A stretch of DNA of 5,239 nucleotides from Betaproteobacteria bacterium (GTDB lineage: Bacteria > Pseudomonadota > Gammaproteobacteria > Burkholderiales > SG8-39): the NCBI GenBank assembly GCA_029865405.1, contig JAOUGZ010000234.1:1-5239 (forward strand), written 5' to 3'. A model generated the notes under the pieces. That model made no database searches. It was not told the DNA's origin and worked only from the letters and a program-made list of their open reading frames with translations. A program made the position numbers and the translations under genes. The stretch's first letter is position 1; every line of letters starts with the position of its first letter. Below, piece by piece: positions 1 to 5,239 of this stretch.

Positions 1-1532
1 CGCGCAATGGCCGGCTTGCCCTGCGTCAGGGTCCCGGTCTTGTCCAGAACGACGTCCGTGGCGCCCTCCAGCGCCTCCAGCGCGCGCGAGCGCGTGAGCG
101 CCGCGCCGCGCGCGAGGAGCTGCGCCCCGGCGCGCGTCAGCACGATCGGCGAGGCGAGCGCGAGCGCGCACGGGCAGGTGGCGACGAGCACGGCGACCGC
201 GACCCAGACGTTGCCCGAGGCGGCCCAGGCGAGGGCCGCGGTCGCGATCACCACATAGGTCAGAAGCTGCGCCAGGCGATCGGCGCGCTCTACCAGCGCC
301 GGGCGCATCGCGGCCGCCCGCTCGACCAGGCGCCCGATCGCCGCGGCCTGCGTATCGGCGCCCGCGCGCGTCACGCGCATGGTGAGCGGCTGCTCGAGGT
401 TCACCGAGCCGCCGACGAGCGCCGCACCGGCGCGCTTGACGACCGGGCGCGACTCGCCAGTGAGCAGCGATTCATCGGCGCTGGACGCGCCCTCGGTCAC
501 CTCGCCGTCGGCGGGCACGCGCTCGCCGGCGCCCACGCGCACGAGGTCGCCCGGCGCCAGGGCATGCGCGGCGATACGCTCGCTCGCGCCCTGGCGCAGG
601 CGCAGCGCGAACGACGGCATCCAGCGCGCGAGGTGCTCGAGCTCGCGCCCGGCCCTGTGCCGCGCGAACATTTCCGCGGTGCGCGCGCCGAGCAGCAGGA
701 AGGCGAGCATGGCGATGGAATCGAAGTACACCTCGCCGCGCCCCGTGACCGTGGCCCAGGCGCTCGCCGCGAACCCCGCGGCAAGGCCGAGGGCGATCGG
801 CGTATCGAGGCTGATGCGGCGGCGCCTCGCATCCTGCCAGGCGCCGCTGAAGAACGGGCCGCAGGAAAACAGGATCACCGGCAGGGTGATGACCAGGCTC
901 GCCCAGCGCATCAGCGCCGCCGCGTCCGGCGTGAGCGCGCCCATGCCCGCGTCGACGTAGGCAGGCCACGCGTACATCATCACCTGCATGGCGCCGAAGC
1001 CGGCGACGAACAGGCGCCAGAGCGCGCGGCGGCGCTCGCGCCGCACGAGCGCGTCGCTGCGCCGCGGATCGAAGGGATAGGCGTCGTAGCCGACGGTGCG
1101 GATCGCCTCGAGGATCGCCGAGAGGCGCGTGGCGCGCGGATCCCAGGCGATCTGCGCGCGCTGCGTGGCGAAATTGACGTCGGCGCGCAGCACCCCGGGC
1201 ACGCGCCGCAGCGCCTGCTCGTTCAACCACAGGCAGGCTGCGCAGCGGATGCGATCGAGGATCAGCGTCGCCTCGCGCACGTGCTCGAGCGGCGCGGCGA
1301 CGAATTCGCGCTGCGCCGCCGGGTCGTCGTAGATCGCGGGCGGCGGCAGCGCCTCGGGGCGCACGCCGGTGGCGGAGCGCGCCTCGTAGTACTTCTCGAA
1401 TCCCGCCGCGGCGATGGCGCGCGCCACCGCCTCGCAGCCGGCGCAGCAGAACGCGCGCTCCGCGCCGAGCACGGCCGCGCGGTGCCTGCCCGGCTCAACG
1501 ACGGGCAGGCTGCAATGGAAGCAGGCGCTCAG
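1..1532 (-). CDS. ccoI: Copper-type P1B ATPase, CcoI/FixI (CopA2) class; C-terminus cut off by window edge
   Basis: Inner-membrane ATP-driven metal pump. The CcoI/FixI class exports Cu(I) for assembly of cbb3-type cytochrome oxidase. About 510 residues are visible, counting from a CTG at 1532-1530. Residues 1-85 fit the putative metal-binding domain that marks this class (CFHC at 5-8, FCCAGC at 28-33). A heavy-metal-associated domain follows (about 88-155, CAAC at 97-100). Hydrophobic segments lie near 171-193, 206-230, 240-263, 268-290, 420-438 and 441-463. The actuator loop has LTGES at 357-361, the transport motif CPC is at 453-455, and the phosphorylated Asp is D497 in DKTGTLT. The ATP-binding domain and last helices lie beyond base 1. 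The frame is open up to a stop at 1623-1625, with no ATG, GTG or TTG before GTG 1472-1470, which would remove the CFHC motif. The CTG overlaps the hsp20 stop as CTGA, suggesting translational coupling. Metal specificity is inferred from family; no cbb3 genes are in view. Confidence 0.9.
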   Translation of the reverse strand, partial: MSACFHCSLPVVEPGRHRAAVLGAERAFCCAGCEAVARAIAAAGFEKYYEARSATGVRPEALPPPAIYDDPAAQREFVAAPLEHVREATLILDRIRCAACLWLNEQALRRVPGVLRADVNFATQRAQIAWDPRATRLSAILEAIRTVGYDAYPFDPRRSDALVRRERRRALWRLFVAGFGAMQVMMYAWPAYVDAGMGALTPDAAALMRWASLVITLPVILFSCGPFFSGAWQDARRRRISLDTPIALGLAAGFAASAWATVTGRGEVYFDSIAMLAFLLLGARTAEMFARHRAGRELEHLARWMPSFALRLRQGASERIAAHALAPGDLVRVGAGERVPADGEVTEGASSADESLLTGESRPVVKRAGAALVGGSVNLEQPLTMRVTRAGADTQAAAIGRLVERAAAMRPALVERADRLAQLLTYVVIATAALAWAASGNVWVAVAVLVATCPCALALASPIVLTRAGAQLLARGAALTRSRALEALEGATDVVLDKTGTLTQGKPAIA

Positions 1533-1963
1533 GCGACGCTGATGCGCTTGCCGCCGCCGTTTGCCTTCTTCGGCAGCACGAGGTTGAGAACGCCGTCCTT
1601 GTACTCTGCCTTGGCGGCCTTTTCATCGACCTCGGCAGGCAGCGAGAAGCTGCGGCTCACCATCCCGTAGCTGCGCTCGCTGTAGATCACCTTCTCGCCC
1701 TTCTTCGCATCCTTTTCCGTTTCTGTTTCCTTTCGGGTCTCGGCGCGTACCGAAACCACGTTGCCGTCGACGTCGACCTGGATGTCCTCTTTCTTCACGC
1801 CCGGGATATCGGCGCGCACGGTGTAGGACTTGTCGTCCTCCTTCACGTCCACCTTGATCTGCATCTCGGTGCCCGCCGGGAAGGCGAGCGGCTTCACCCA
1901 GAAGCCCTTGCCGAAGTCGTTGAACAGCTCATCCAACGGGTTGTAGCGAGTGATATTGGCCAT
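1529..1963 (-). CDS. Small heat-shock protein, Hsp20/alpha-crystallin family
   Basis: ATP-independent cytoplasmic holdase chaperone that binds unfolding proteins and hands them to DnaK/ClpB-type machines (family knowledge). The protein has 144 residues, normal for bacterial Hsp20. The alpha-crystallin domain spans about 34-134: a first strand pair with YTVRADIPGVKKEDI at 47-61, a charged Lys/Glu-rich loop at 76-92, then ERSYGMVSRSFSLP at 96-109 and the signature YKDGVLNLVLPKK at 121-133. The tail ends RISVA, whose I-x-V resembles the I-x-I/V anchor used for oligomer assembly. The ATG at 1963-1961 has a GGAGGG ribosome site at 1973-1968. The stop overlaps the presumed CTG start of the P-type ATPase, so the two are probably one transcript. 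The upstream FNR-like palindrome suggests control by oxygen limitation rather than a sigma32 heat-shock promoter, which I do not see. Confidence 0.95.
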   Translation of the reverse strand: MANITRYNPLDELFNDFGKGFWVKPLAFPAGTEMQIKVDVKEDDKSYTVRADIPGVKKEDIQVDVDGNVVSVRAETRKETETEKDAKKGEKVIYSERSYGMVSRSFSLPAEVDEKAAKAEYKDGVLNLVLPKKANGGGKRISVA

Positions 1964-1994
1964 GGAGCCCTCCGCGCAGGTTGACTACAAAAAC

Positions 1995-2000
1995 ATGCTA
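1995..2000 (-). promoter_or_regulatory. Candidate -10 hexamer for the hsp20-ATPase operon
   Basis: On the minus strand the hexamer reads TAGCAT, four of six matches to TATAAT. It lies 21 bp beyond the edge of the palindrome at 2022-2035, which puts the palindrome centre at about -40.5 to -41.5 from a start near 1988. The resulting leader would be about 25 nt and contain the GGAGGG ribosome site. No separate -35 element is evident, which fits an activator-dependent promoter. This is prediction only. Confidence 0.4.
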
Positions 2001-2020
2001 GGCGCGCCGCCGGCGGGCGT

Positions 2021-2036
2021 ATTGACCTGCGTCAAT
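2021..2036. promoter_or_regulatory. FNR/ANR-class palindromic operator in the divergent promoter region
   Basis: The sequence ATTGAC-CTGC-GTCAAT is a perfect inverted repeat with 6-bp arms and a 4-bp spacer. The core TTGAC-N4-GTCAA differs from the classical FNR/ANR consensus TTGAT-N4-ATCAA at one symmetric position per half-site, a variant also plausible for DNR/NNR-type relatives. It lies between divergent hsp20 and usp genes, centred at 2028.5. Which CRP/FNR-family protein binds it cannot be told from this window. Confidence 0.7.
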
Positions 2037-2057
2037 CGACTCACGGGATCCGGGCGC

Positions 2058-2063
2058 TAGAGT
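2058..2063 (+). promoter_or_regulatory. Candidate -10 hexamer for the universal stress protein gene
   Basis: TAGAGT matches four of six positions of TATAAT, including the important T-A and final T. It begins exactly 22 bp after the palindrome core ends at 2035. With transcription starting near 2070, the palindrome centre is at -41.5, the standard place for class II activation by FNR-family proteins. The leader would be about 23 nt and carry the usp ribosome site (GAGGT at 2083-2087). Confidence 0.5.
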
Positions 2064-2092
2064 GGGAGCGTCCATTCACGCAGAGGTGCCGC

Positions 2093-2539
2093 ATGTTCAA
2101 GCACATCCTCCTTCCCGTCGACGGCTCGCGGCTCGCCCTGAAGGGCGCCAAGGCGGGCATCCGCCTCGCCAAGGCCCTGCGCGCCCGCGTAACCGCCGTG
2201 TACGTGATTCCGCCCTTCACTCCGGTCGCTTACGGCGACGCGGCGGTCTACGTGCCCGGTCTCTCGCCGCAGGAATACAAGCAGGCCACCGAGAAGGGCG
2301 CGCGCAAGGCGCTCGCGGCGGTCGAGGCCGAGGCGAAGAAGTCGCGCGTGCGCTGCAAATCTCGATTCCTGACCACCGCCCGGGTACACGAGGGGCTACT
2401 GCGCGCAGCGCGCGCCGCCAACTGCGATGCCATCGCCATGGCCTCGCACGGCCGCGGCGGCCTGGCGGGCGTGCTGCTCGGCAGCGAAACGACGCGCGTG
2501 CTCGCGCATTCCAAGGTGCCGGTACTCGTCTTGCGCTGA
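2093..2539 (+). CDS. Universal stress protein, UspA family, single domain
   Basis: Cytoplasmic stress protein with an alpha/beta fold that usually dimerises; its biochemical role is not defined, and ATP-binding members act as nucleotide-sensing switches. The 148-residue length is typical of one Usp domain. The N-terminal strand is FKHILLPVDGS (2-12), with the Asp that contacts adenine in ATP-binding members. The C-terminal nucleotide loop is ASHGRGGLAGVLLGS (117-131), close to G-x2-G-x9-G-(S/T) but with Ala in place of the first Gly, and it is followed by the closing strand VPVLVLR (142-148). ATP binding is therefore likely but not certain. The ATG at 2093 is chosen because GAGGT lies 5 nt upstream and the protein begins exactly at the conserved first strand. 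It is transcribed away from hsp20, apparently from a promoter with an FNR-like box. Usp genes are known members of ANR/FNR regulons in Pseudomonas and relatives. Confidence 0.95.
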   Translation: MFKHILLPVDGSRLALKGAKAGIRLAKALRARVTAVYVIPPFTPVAYGDAAVYVPGLSPQEYKQATEKGARKALAAVEAEAKKSRVRCKSRFLTTARVHEGLLRAARAANCDAIAMASHGRGGLAGVLLGSETTRVLAHSKVPVLVLR

Positions 2540-2540
2540 C

Positions 2541-2613
2541 AGCTAATTAGGGACAGACCTCATTTTTCGCAGTGCGAAATAATGAGGTCTGTCCCTATTT
2601 TCCTGCGTTAGCT
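2541..2613. repeat. REP-like palindromic element between convergent genes
   Basis: A 17-bp perfect inverted repeat has its left arm at 2548-2564 (TAGGGACAGACCTCATT) and its right arm at 2581-2597. Nested inside is a second stem, TTTCGC-AGT-GCGAAA (2565-2579), separated from the outer stem by the single unpaired T2580. Outside lies a further 6-bp pair, AGCTAA (2541-2546) with TTAGCT (2608-2613). The AGGGACAGACC-type arms resemble dispersed palindromes that I recall from many proteobacterial genomes, often linked to REP-associated tyrosine transposases. No transposase is present here. Copy number elsewhere in the genome cannot be seen from this window. Confidence 0.7.
2548..2601. terminator. 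Probable bidirectional terminator formed by the long hairpin
   Basis: The hairpin lies 8 bases after the usp stop and 14 bases after the sorB stop on the opposite strand. It is followed by TTTT (2598-2601) on the plus strand. On the minus strand the bases after the stem are AATTAG, which lack a good T run, so termination is better supported for usp. The stem is unusually long for an ordinary intrinsic terminator, consistent with a palindromic element taking on this role. Confidence 0.45.
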
Positions 2614-2911
2614 ACCGGCCGGCCGACTGCGCGACGAAGCGCGCGACGGCCTCGATCTGCTCGGTCGTCAGCTTGTCGCGGAACGGCGGCATCACGCCGA
2701 CGCCGTTGCGCACTGCCTGCAGCGCTTTCTCCAAGTCGGGCTTGAGCTCGTCGAGCGAGGGGCCGATGGTGCCCTCGGCCCCTGCCGACTTGAGCGTATG
2801 GCAAAGCTGGCACGGGGGCTGCGCGAGCTCGACGAACACCTTGCGCCCGAGCTCGTCGCCGTACGCAGCGCAGGACAGGACGAGCGCAAGGCCCGCCGCC
2901 GCCGCCCTCAC
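2612..2911 (-). CDS. sorB: Monohaem c-type cytochrome, SorB-like subunit of sulfite dehydrogenase
   Basis: Periplasmic electron-transfer subunit that would take electrons from the SorA molybdenum centre and pass them to cytochrome c or the terminal oxidase. The 99-residue precursor starts with a Sec signal peptide (about 1-18, hydrophobic AAAAGLALVLSCAAYG). A single haem site CQLCH is at 34-38, and a likely distal methionine ligand is M74 in GVMPPF. The helix EQIEAVARFVAQ near the C-terminus is typical of class I cytochromes c. The start is GTG at 2911-2909 and overlaps the sorA stop as GTGA, so translation is probably coupled. No clear separate ribosome site was sought because of that overlap. 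The SorB identity rests on the partner gene and small size; alone the protein could be called only a cytochrome c. Cys14 could suggest a lipoprotein, but the preceding VLS is a poor lipobox. Confidence 0.85.
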   Translation of the reverse strand: MRAAAAGLALVLSCAAYGDELGRKVFVELAQPPCQLCHTLKSAGAEGTIGPSLDELKPDLEKALQAVRNGVGVMPPFRDKLTTEQIEAVARFVAQSAGR

Positions 2912-4101
2912 GCCACGGTCACTTTGACCGCGTGGTCGCGCCAGCCGTTGTGGGCGTAGGCGCGCTCGTTTTCCACCCGCAGCTCGGGCTGCACCTGTCC
3001 GTCATAGGCGCTGGCTCGGCTCGTGATGGTGTAGGTTCCCGCGCTCAGCCGCACCGGCAGCACGAAGCGGCGCCAGGCGTAGGGCCCGAGCAGCGGGCCG
3101 GAGAACGAGGCCGGCAGCCATTTTCCCCCGCCGTCGAGCGACACTTCCACGTCTTTGACGGCGCTCGTGCCGCTGAAGGCGACGCCGTGCACCTGGACCA
3201 CGCCGGCGCGCACGGGCTCATCGCCCGCGGGGCTGGTGACGAAGGACTTGAGGTTCATGTCCCACATCGAGGCCTGCGTCGGCGCGCCTTTCTGCCCGAT
3301 AGGCCGCACGCGGTAGCCGGAGGCCTGGATGTTGGCCTTGGTTTCGTCGACGGTGAACGCGAGGCGCTTGATGTACTTGATGTTGTTCACGCCGTAATAG
3401 CCCGGAATCACGAGTCGCAGCGGACCGCCGTGCGCGAGCGGCAGCGCTTCGCCGTTCAGCTCCCAGGCCAGTATCGCGCGCTCCATCACGTTCCACGGCA
3501 CGGAGCGCTCGACCATCACCTTCATCGGCTCGACCCCGGCCGGGATGGTCTCGCCGCCGGTGCCGGTCATGTAGCGCATGCCCTGGCGCACGCCGCCCAG
3601 CGCGGCAACCACGGTCTTGACCGGGACGCCGGTCCACATCGAGCACCCGGCTGCGCCCACCTTCCACTGCGAGCCGCTCGCCTTGTGGCCGAAGAAGCCG
3701 CGCCCGTTGCCCGAGCACTGCAGCACCATGGGGACGGTCTCGATGCCCATCGTCTTCAATTCGCCCACGGTGACGGAGCGCGGGCTGGTGACGCCATCGA
3801 GCTCGACGCTCCAGGCGTCGGGATTCGCCATGATCGAGGCGCTCGGCGCCCCCAAGTTGTTGCGCAGGAAGAGAATATCGTTGTCGGTGAGGACGCCATC
3901 GCCGAAAGCGCTGCGCTTGGTCTCGATTCCGTTGGCCGAATGCACGATCAGCCGGTCGATGTCCTTCCAGGCGGCCACCGGCGGCAGCGGCTTGCCCTGC
4001 GCCAGGGCCGCGGGCGCGAAGCCAGCGAGGCCGGCCGCGGCGGCGCCGCCCGCGCTGGTCATGAGAAATCGGCGGCGGTTCTTGTCGGGCATCGTGTTCA
4101 T
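2908..4101 (-). CDS. sorA: Sulfite dehydrogenase molybdopterin subunit, SorA-like (sulfite oxidase family)
   Basis: Catalyses oxidation of sulfite to sulfate in the periplasm, passing electrons to a c-type cytochrome; the Mo centre is the sulfite-oxidase type. The protein has 397 residues. The Tat signal has NRRRFLM at 8-14, a hydrophobic stretch and probable cleavage after ALA (about 34). The molybdopterin domain covers about 45-255: the Mo-ligating Cys is C129 in LQCSGNGR, followed by MWTGVPV (155-161), GGPLRLVIPGYYG (225-237) and IKYIKR (241-246). The Mo-co dimerisation domain covers about 265-395, with VHGVAFSG at 304-311 and NGWRDHAVKV near the end. The ATG at 4101-4099 is preferred over an in-frame GTG at 4125 because AGGAGG (4111-4106) precedes it by 4 nt. 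The next gene, sorB, overlaps by 4 bases. R80-N81-N82 lies where many relatives have Arg-x-His. SoxC is an alternative, but its partner SoxD is a larger dihaem protein, unlike the small cytochrome here. Confidence 0.9.
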   Translation of the reverse strand: MNTMPDKNRRRFLMTSAGGAAAAGLAGFAPAALAQGKPLPPVAAWKDIDRLIVHSANGIETKRSAFGDGVLTDNDILFLRNNLGAPSASIMANPDAWSVELDGVTSPRSVTVGELKTMGIETVPMVLQCSGNGRGFFGHKASGSQWKVGAAGCSMWTGVPVKTVVAALGGVRQGMRYMTGTGGETIPAGVEPMKVMVERSVPWNVMERAILAWELNGEALPLAHGGPLRLVIPGYYGVNNIKYIKRLAFTVDETKANIQASGYRVRPIGQKGAPTQASMWDMNLKSFVTSPAGDEPVRAGVVQVHGVAFSGTSAVKDVEVSLDGGGKWLPASFSGPLLGPYAWRRFVLPVRLSAGTYTITSRASAYDGQVQPELRVENERAYAHNGWRDHAVKVTVA

Positions 4102-4105
4102 GGCT

Positions 4106-4111
4106 CCTCCT
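4106..4111 (-). promoter_or_regulatory. Strong ribosome binding site that fixes the sorA start
   Basis: The minus strand reads AGGAGG here, a perfect Shine-Dalgarno core, 4 nt before the ATG at 4101-4099. The GTG start at 4125 would place this sequence inside the coding region and add eight residues before the Tat motif. Confidence 0.8.
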
Positions 4112-4151
4112 AAGGGCGCATACACTGCAGAGATTCTCCACTCTATCGCGA

Positions 4152-4165
4152 ACTGCGCAAGCAGT
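4152..4165 (-). promoter_or_regulatory. Small inverted repeat in the sorA upstream gap (operator or leader hairpin, uncertain)
   Basis: ACTGC-GCAA-GCAGT is a perfect repeat with 5-bp arms about 50 bp upstream of sorA, in the 94-bp gap after the DUF2914 gene. It could be a regulator site, a short RNA hairpin or chance. I see no convincing -35/-10 pair in this gap; GAGAAT at 4137-4132 on the minus strand is a weak -10 candidate at best. Confidence 0.2.
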
Positions 4166-4195
4166 CGCCCTGCTTATCGCCCCATAAATTTGCCG

Positions 4196-5239
4196 CTATT
4201 CCAACTCCACCTGCATCGTACGTGACTCTTCAGCCACGCTCTCCAGCGTGAAGTACACGCGCCCGATCTCGCGCTCGTCGTCGCTCTCGACTTCGACCTT
4301 CCAGCGTCCGGGCTGGTAGTTGGCCTTGAAGCCGTAGCCGCGGAACCCTTCGGCGCGCCCGCCGACGATGCGGATCGGGATGCTGTCCTGCAGCAGCCAG
4401 CCGCGGCCGCCGGGCTCCCAGTACCAGCGCATCTTCACCTGGTCCGCGAAGCGCGCCGGCGAGAACACGCGGAAATACACGAACACCCGGTCGCCGGGCT
4501 GAGCGCGAAAATACTGGTCGCCGTGATGCCAGAAGCGCCACCACGGCCGCTCGTGGCCGAGGATGTACCCGGCGTCGATGCGCTCCACCGAGTGGTACAC
4601 GCCGATGAACGGGATCGACAGCGGCGCGGGCGGGATCGCGCGCAGCAGGTACGCGCCGAGAAACAGGGCGAGCACCGCGCCCGCCGGCAGCAGGATCTGG
4701 CGGCGCGCCGCCGCAAACTGCGCCGGCCGGCGCCGCCGCACCCATTCGACGGCGCCCGCGATGGGCAGCGCGCCCACCACCATCGAGGATACGAACACGG
4801 CCTGGCCGATGGCGCCGACGGCGATCGGCACGACGATGGCGGCGAAGGACAGCCAGCACAGCGCGAGCAGCGCGAATTTGACGTGCAGCCCGAGCGCCTT
4901 GAAGCGCCGCGACTCGTTCGCCACCACGATGGTGACGAGAAAGCCGAGGAAGCCGAAGGACACGAGCAGCGACGAGCTCTTGAAGAAGAAGATGGCGTAA
5001 AGGTTGAGCAGCGCGCCGAGCGCGAAGTGGATCGCCGCCGAGCGGTACTCGTAGTACCAGTGCCACAGGCGCGGCTGCCCGGCGAGCTCCACCGGCGGCG
5101 CGCCCTGCGCGACGAACATGTGCAGCAGCACCGCCATCACGGCCGAGAGGTACAGGAGCTGCTGGCCGATGGTGAGCCAGGAGTCGATGCGCCCGACGGT
5201 GACGATGTCGAACAGGAACCCGCCGGCGAAGAACGCCGC
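4196..5239 (-). CDS. Polytopic membrane protein with C-terminal DUF2914 domain; N-terminus beyond window edge
   Basis: Function unknown. The frame stays open from the stop at 4198-4196 to the last base, giving 347 visible residues. A GTG at 5140 and ATG at 5137 exist, but in-frame residues upstream of them (FFAGGFLFDIVTVGRID, then WLTIGQQLLYLS) look like true membrane-protein sequence of this family, so the start is judged to lie outside. Hydrophobic segments fall near 5190-5239, 5115-5175, 4985-5035, 4920-4975, 4830-4880, 4745-4810 and 4620-4690. A linker rich in Trp, Arg and His follows (PWWRFWHHGDQYF, about 4505-4543). The DUF2914 domain is at about 4244-4444, with MRWYW, a WLLQDSIPIRI strand, GGRAEGFRGYG and PGRWKVEV. 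The predicted soluble C-terminal domain probably sits on one face of the membrane; which face is not certain. It lies 94 bp upstream of sorA on the same strand, so co-transcription is possible but unproven. Confidence 0.85.
   Translation of the reverse strand, partial: AAFFAGGFLFDIVTVGRIDSWLTIGQQLLYLSAVMAVLLHMFVAQGAPPVELAGQPRLWHWYYEYRSAAIHFALGALLNLYAIFFFKSSSLLVSFGFLGFLVTIVVANESRRFKALGLHVKFALLALCWLSFAAIVVPIAVGAIGQAVFVSSMVVGALPIAGAVEWVRRRRPAQFAAARRQILLPAGAVLALFLGAYLLRAIPPAPLSIPFIGVYHSVERIDAGYILGHERPWWRFWHHGDQYFRAQPGDRVFVYFRVFSPARFADQVKMRWYWEPGGRGWLLQDSIPIRIVGGRAEGFRGYGFKANYQPGRWKVEVESDDEREIGRVYFTLESVAEESRTMQVELE

Noticed and set aside
564..1670. Long plus-strand frame opposite the ATPase and hsp20 genes
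   Set aside because: Its product is a low-complexity Arg/Ala/Gly-rich string with no domain, while the minus strand encodes clear P-type ATPase and Hsp20 motifs. It is an antisense artefact of high GC.
2022..2050. TTGACC read as a sigma70 -35 hexamer for usp
   Set aside because: A 17-bp spacer leads to GGGATC, not a -10. The palindrome with the TAGAGT spacing explains the sequence better.
2062..2550. Overlapping plus-strand frame across usp
   Set aside because: It is the wrong frame of the usp gene, Arg/Ala-rich, with no Usp motifs and no matching ribosome site.
2868..2876. SorB as a lipoprotein anchored through Cys14
   Set aside because: The residues before the Cys (VLS) do not make a good lipobox, because Leu at -2 is unusual. 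A plain Sec signal with cleavage near residue 18 fits better.
2932..4113. Plus-strand frame of 393 codons opposite sorA
   Set aside because: It is rich in His, Arg, Ala and Gly with no recognisable motif, and mirrors the SorA codon pattern. SorA on the other strand has its cofactor motifs, Tat signal and ribosome site.
4102..4125. Upstream GTG start for sorA
   Set aside because: It would read through the AGGAGG ribosome site and add eight residues before the Tat signal. The ATG at 4101 is better placed.
5137..5140. GTG/ATG as the true start of the DUF2914 protein
   Set aside because: The frame continues open to the window edge with membrane-like sequence that fits this family, so the gene is treated as partial.

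Overview
The window is strongly GC-rich, with G/C-ending codons throughout. Its gene content is typical of a free-living, respiring Pseudomonadota, most likely a betaproteobacterium; that placement is an inference from composition and gene families, because no marker gene is present. All but one of the genes lie on the minus strand, and coding sequence fills almost everything.

Left part (1-1963, minus strand). A small heat-shock protein of the Hsp20/alpha-crystallin family is followed at once by a copper-type P1B ATPase of the CcoI/FixI (CopA2) class, which runs off the left edge. The two reading frames overlap by 4 bases. The ATPase has no ATG, GTG or TTG that would keep its conserved N-terminal metal-binding motif; only a CTG overlapping the hsp20 stop does so.

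Middle (1964-2600). A compact divergent promoter region of 129 bp separates hsp20 (leftward) from a universal stress protein gene (rightward). In it is a perfect palindrome, TTGAC-CTGC-GTCAA, which reads as an FNR/ANR-class box. It sits at the distance expected for class II activation from a -10-like hexamer on the usp side and at almost the same distance from one on the hsp20 side. This suggests a small low-oxygen stress module: chaperone, copper pump for oxidase maturation, and Usp. Behind usp lies a long perfect hairpin that resembles a dispersed REP-like palindrome and probably also ends transcription from both converging sides.

Right part (2612-5239, minus strand). A periplasmic sulfite dehydrogenase pair, SorA (Tat-exported molybdopterin subunit) and SorB (monohaem cytochrome c), is joined by a GTGA stop/start overlap. 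Together they would oxidise sulfite to sulfate and pass electrons to the respiratory chain. Upstream, 94 bp away and on the same strand, is a polytopic membrane protein with a C-terminal DUF2914 domain; its N-terminus lies beyond the right edge and its function is unknown.

I see no tRNA, rRNA, CRISPR array, complete transposon or phage gene. There is no gene-free stretch longer than 300 bases. The least ordinary points are the FNR-like divergent control region, the apparent CTG start, the REP-like hairpin, and an Arg-Asn-Asn in SorA where many relatives have Arg-x-His.
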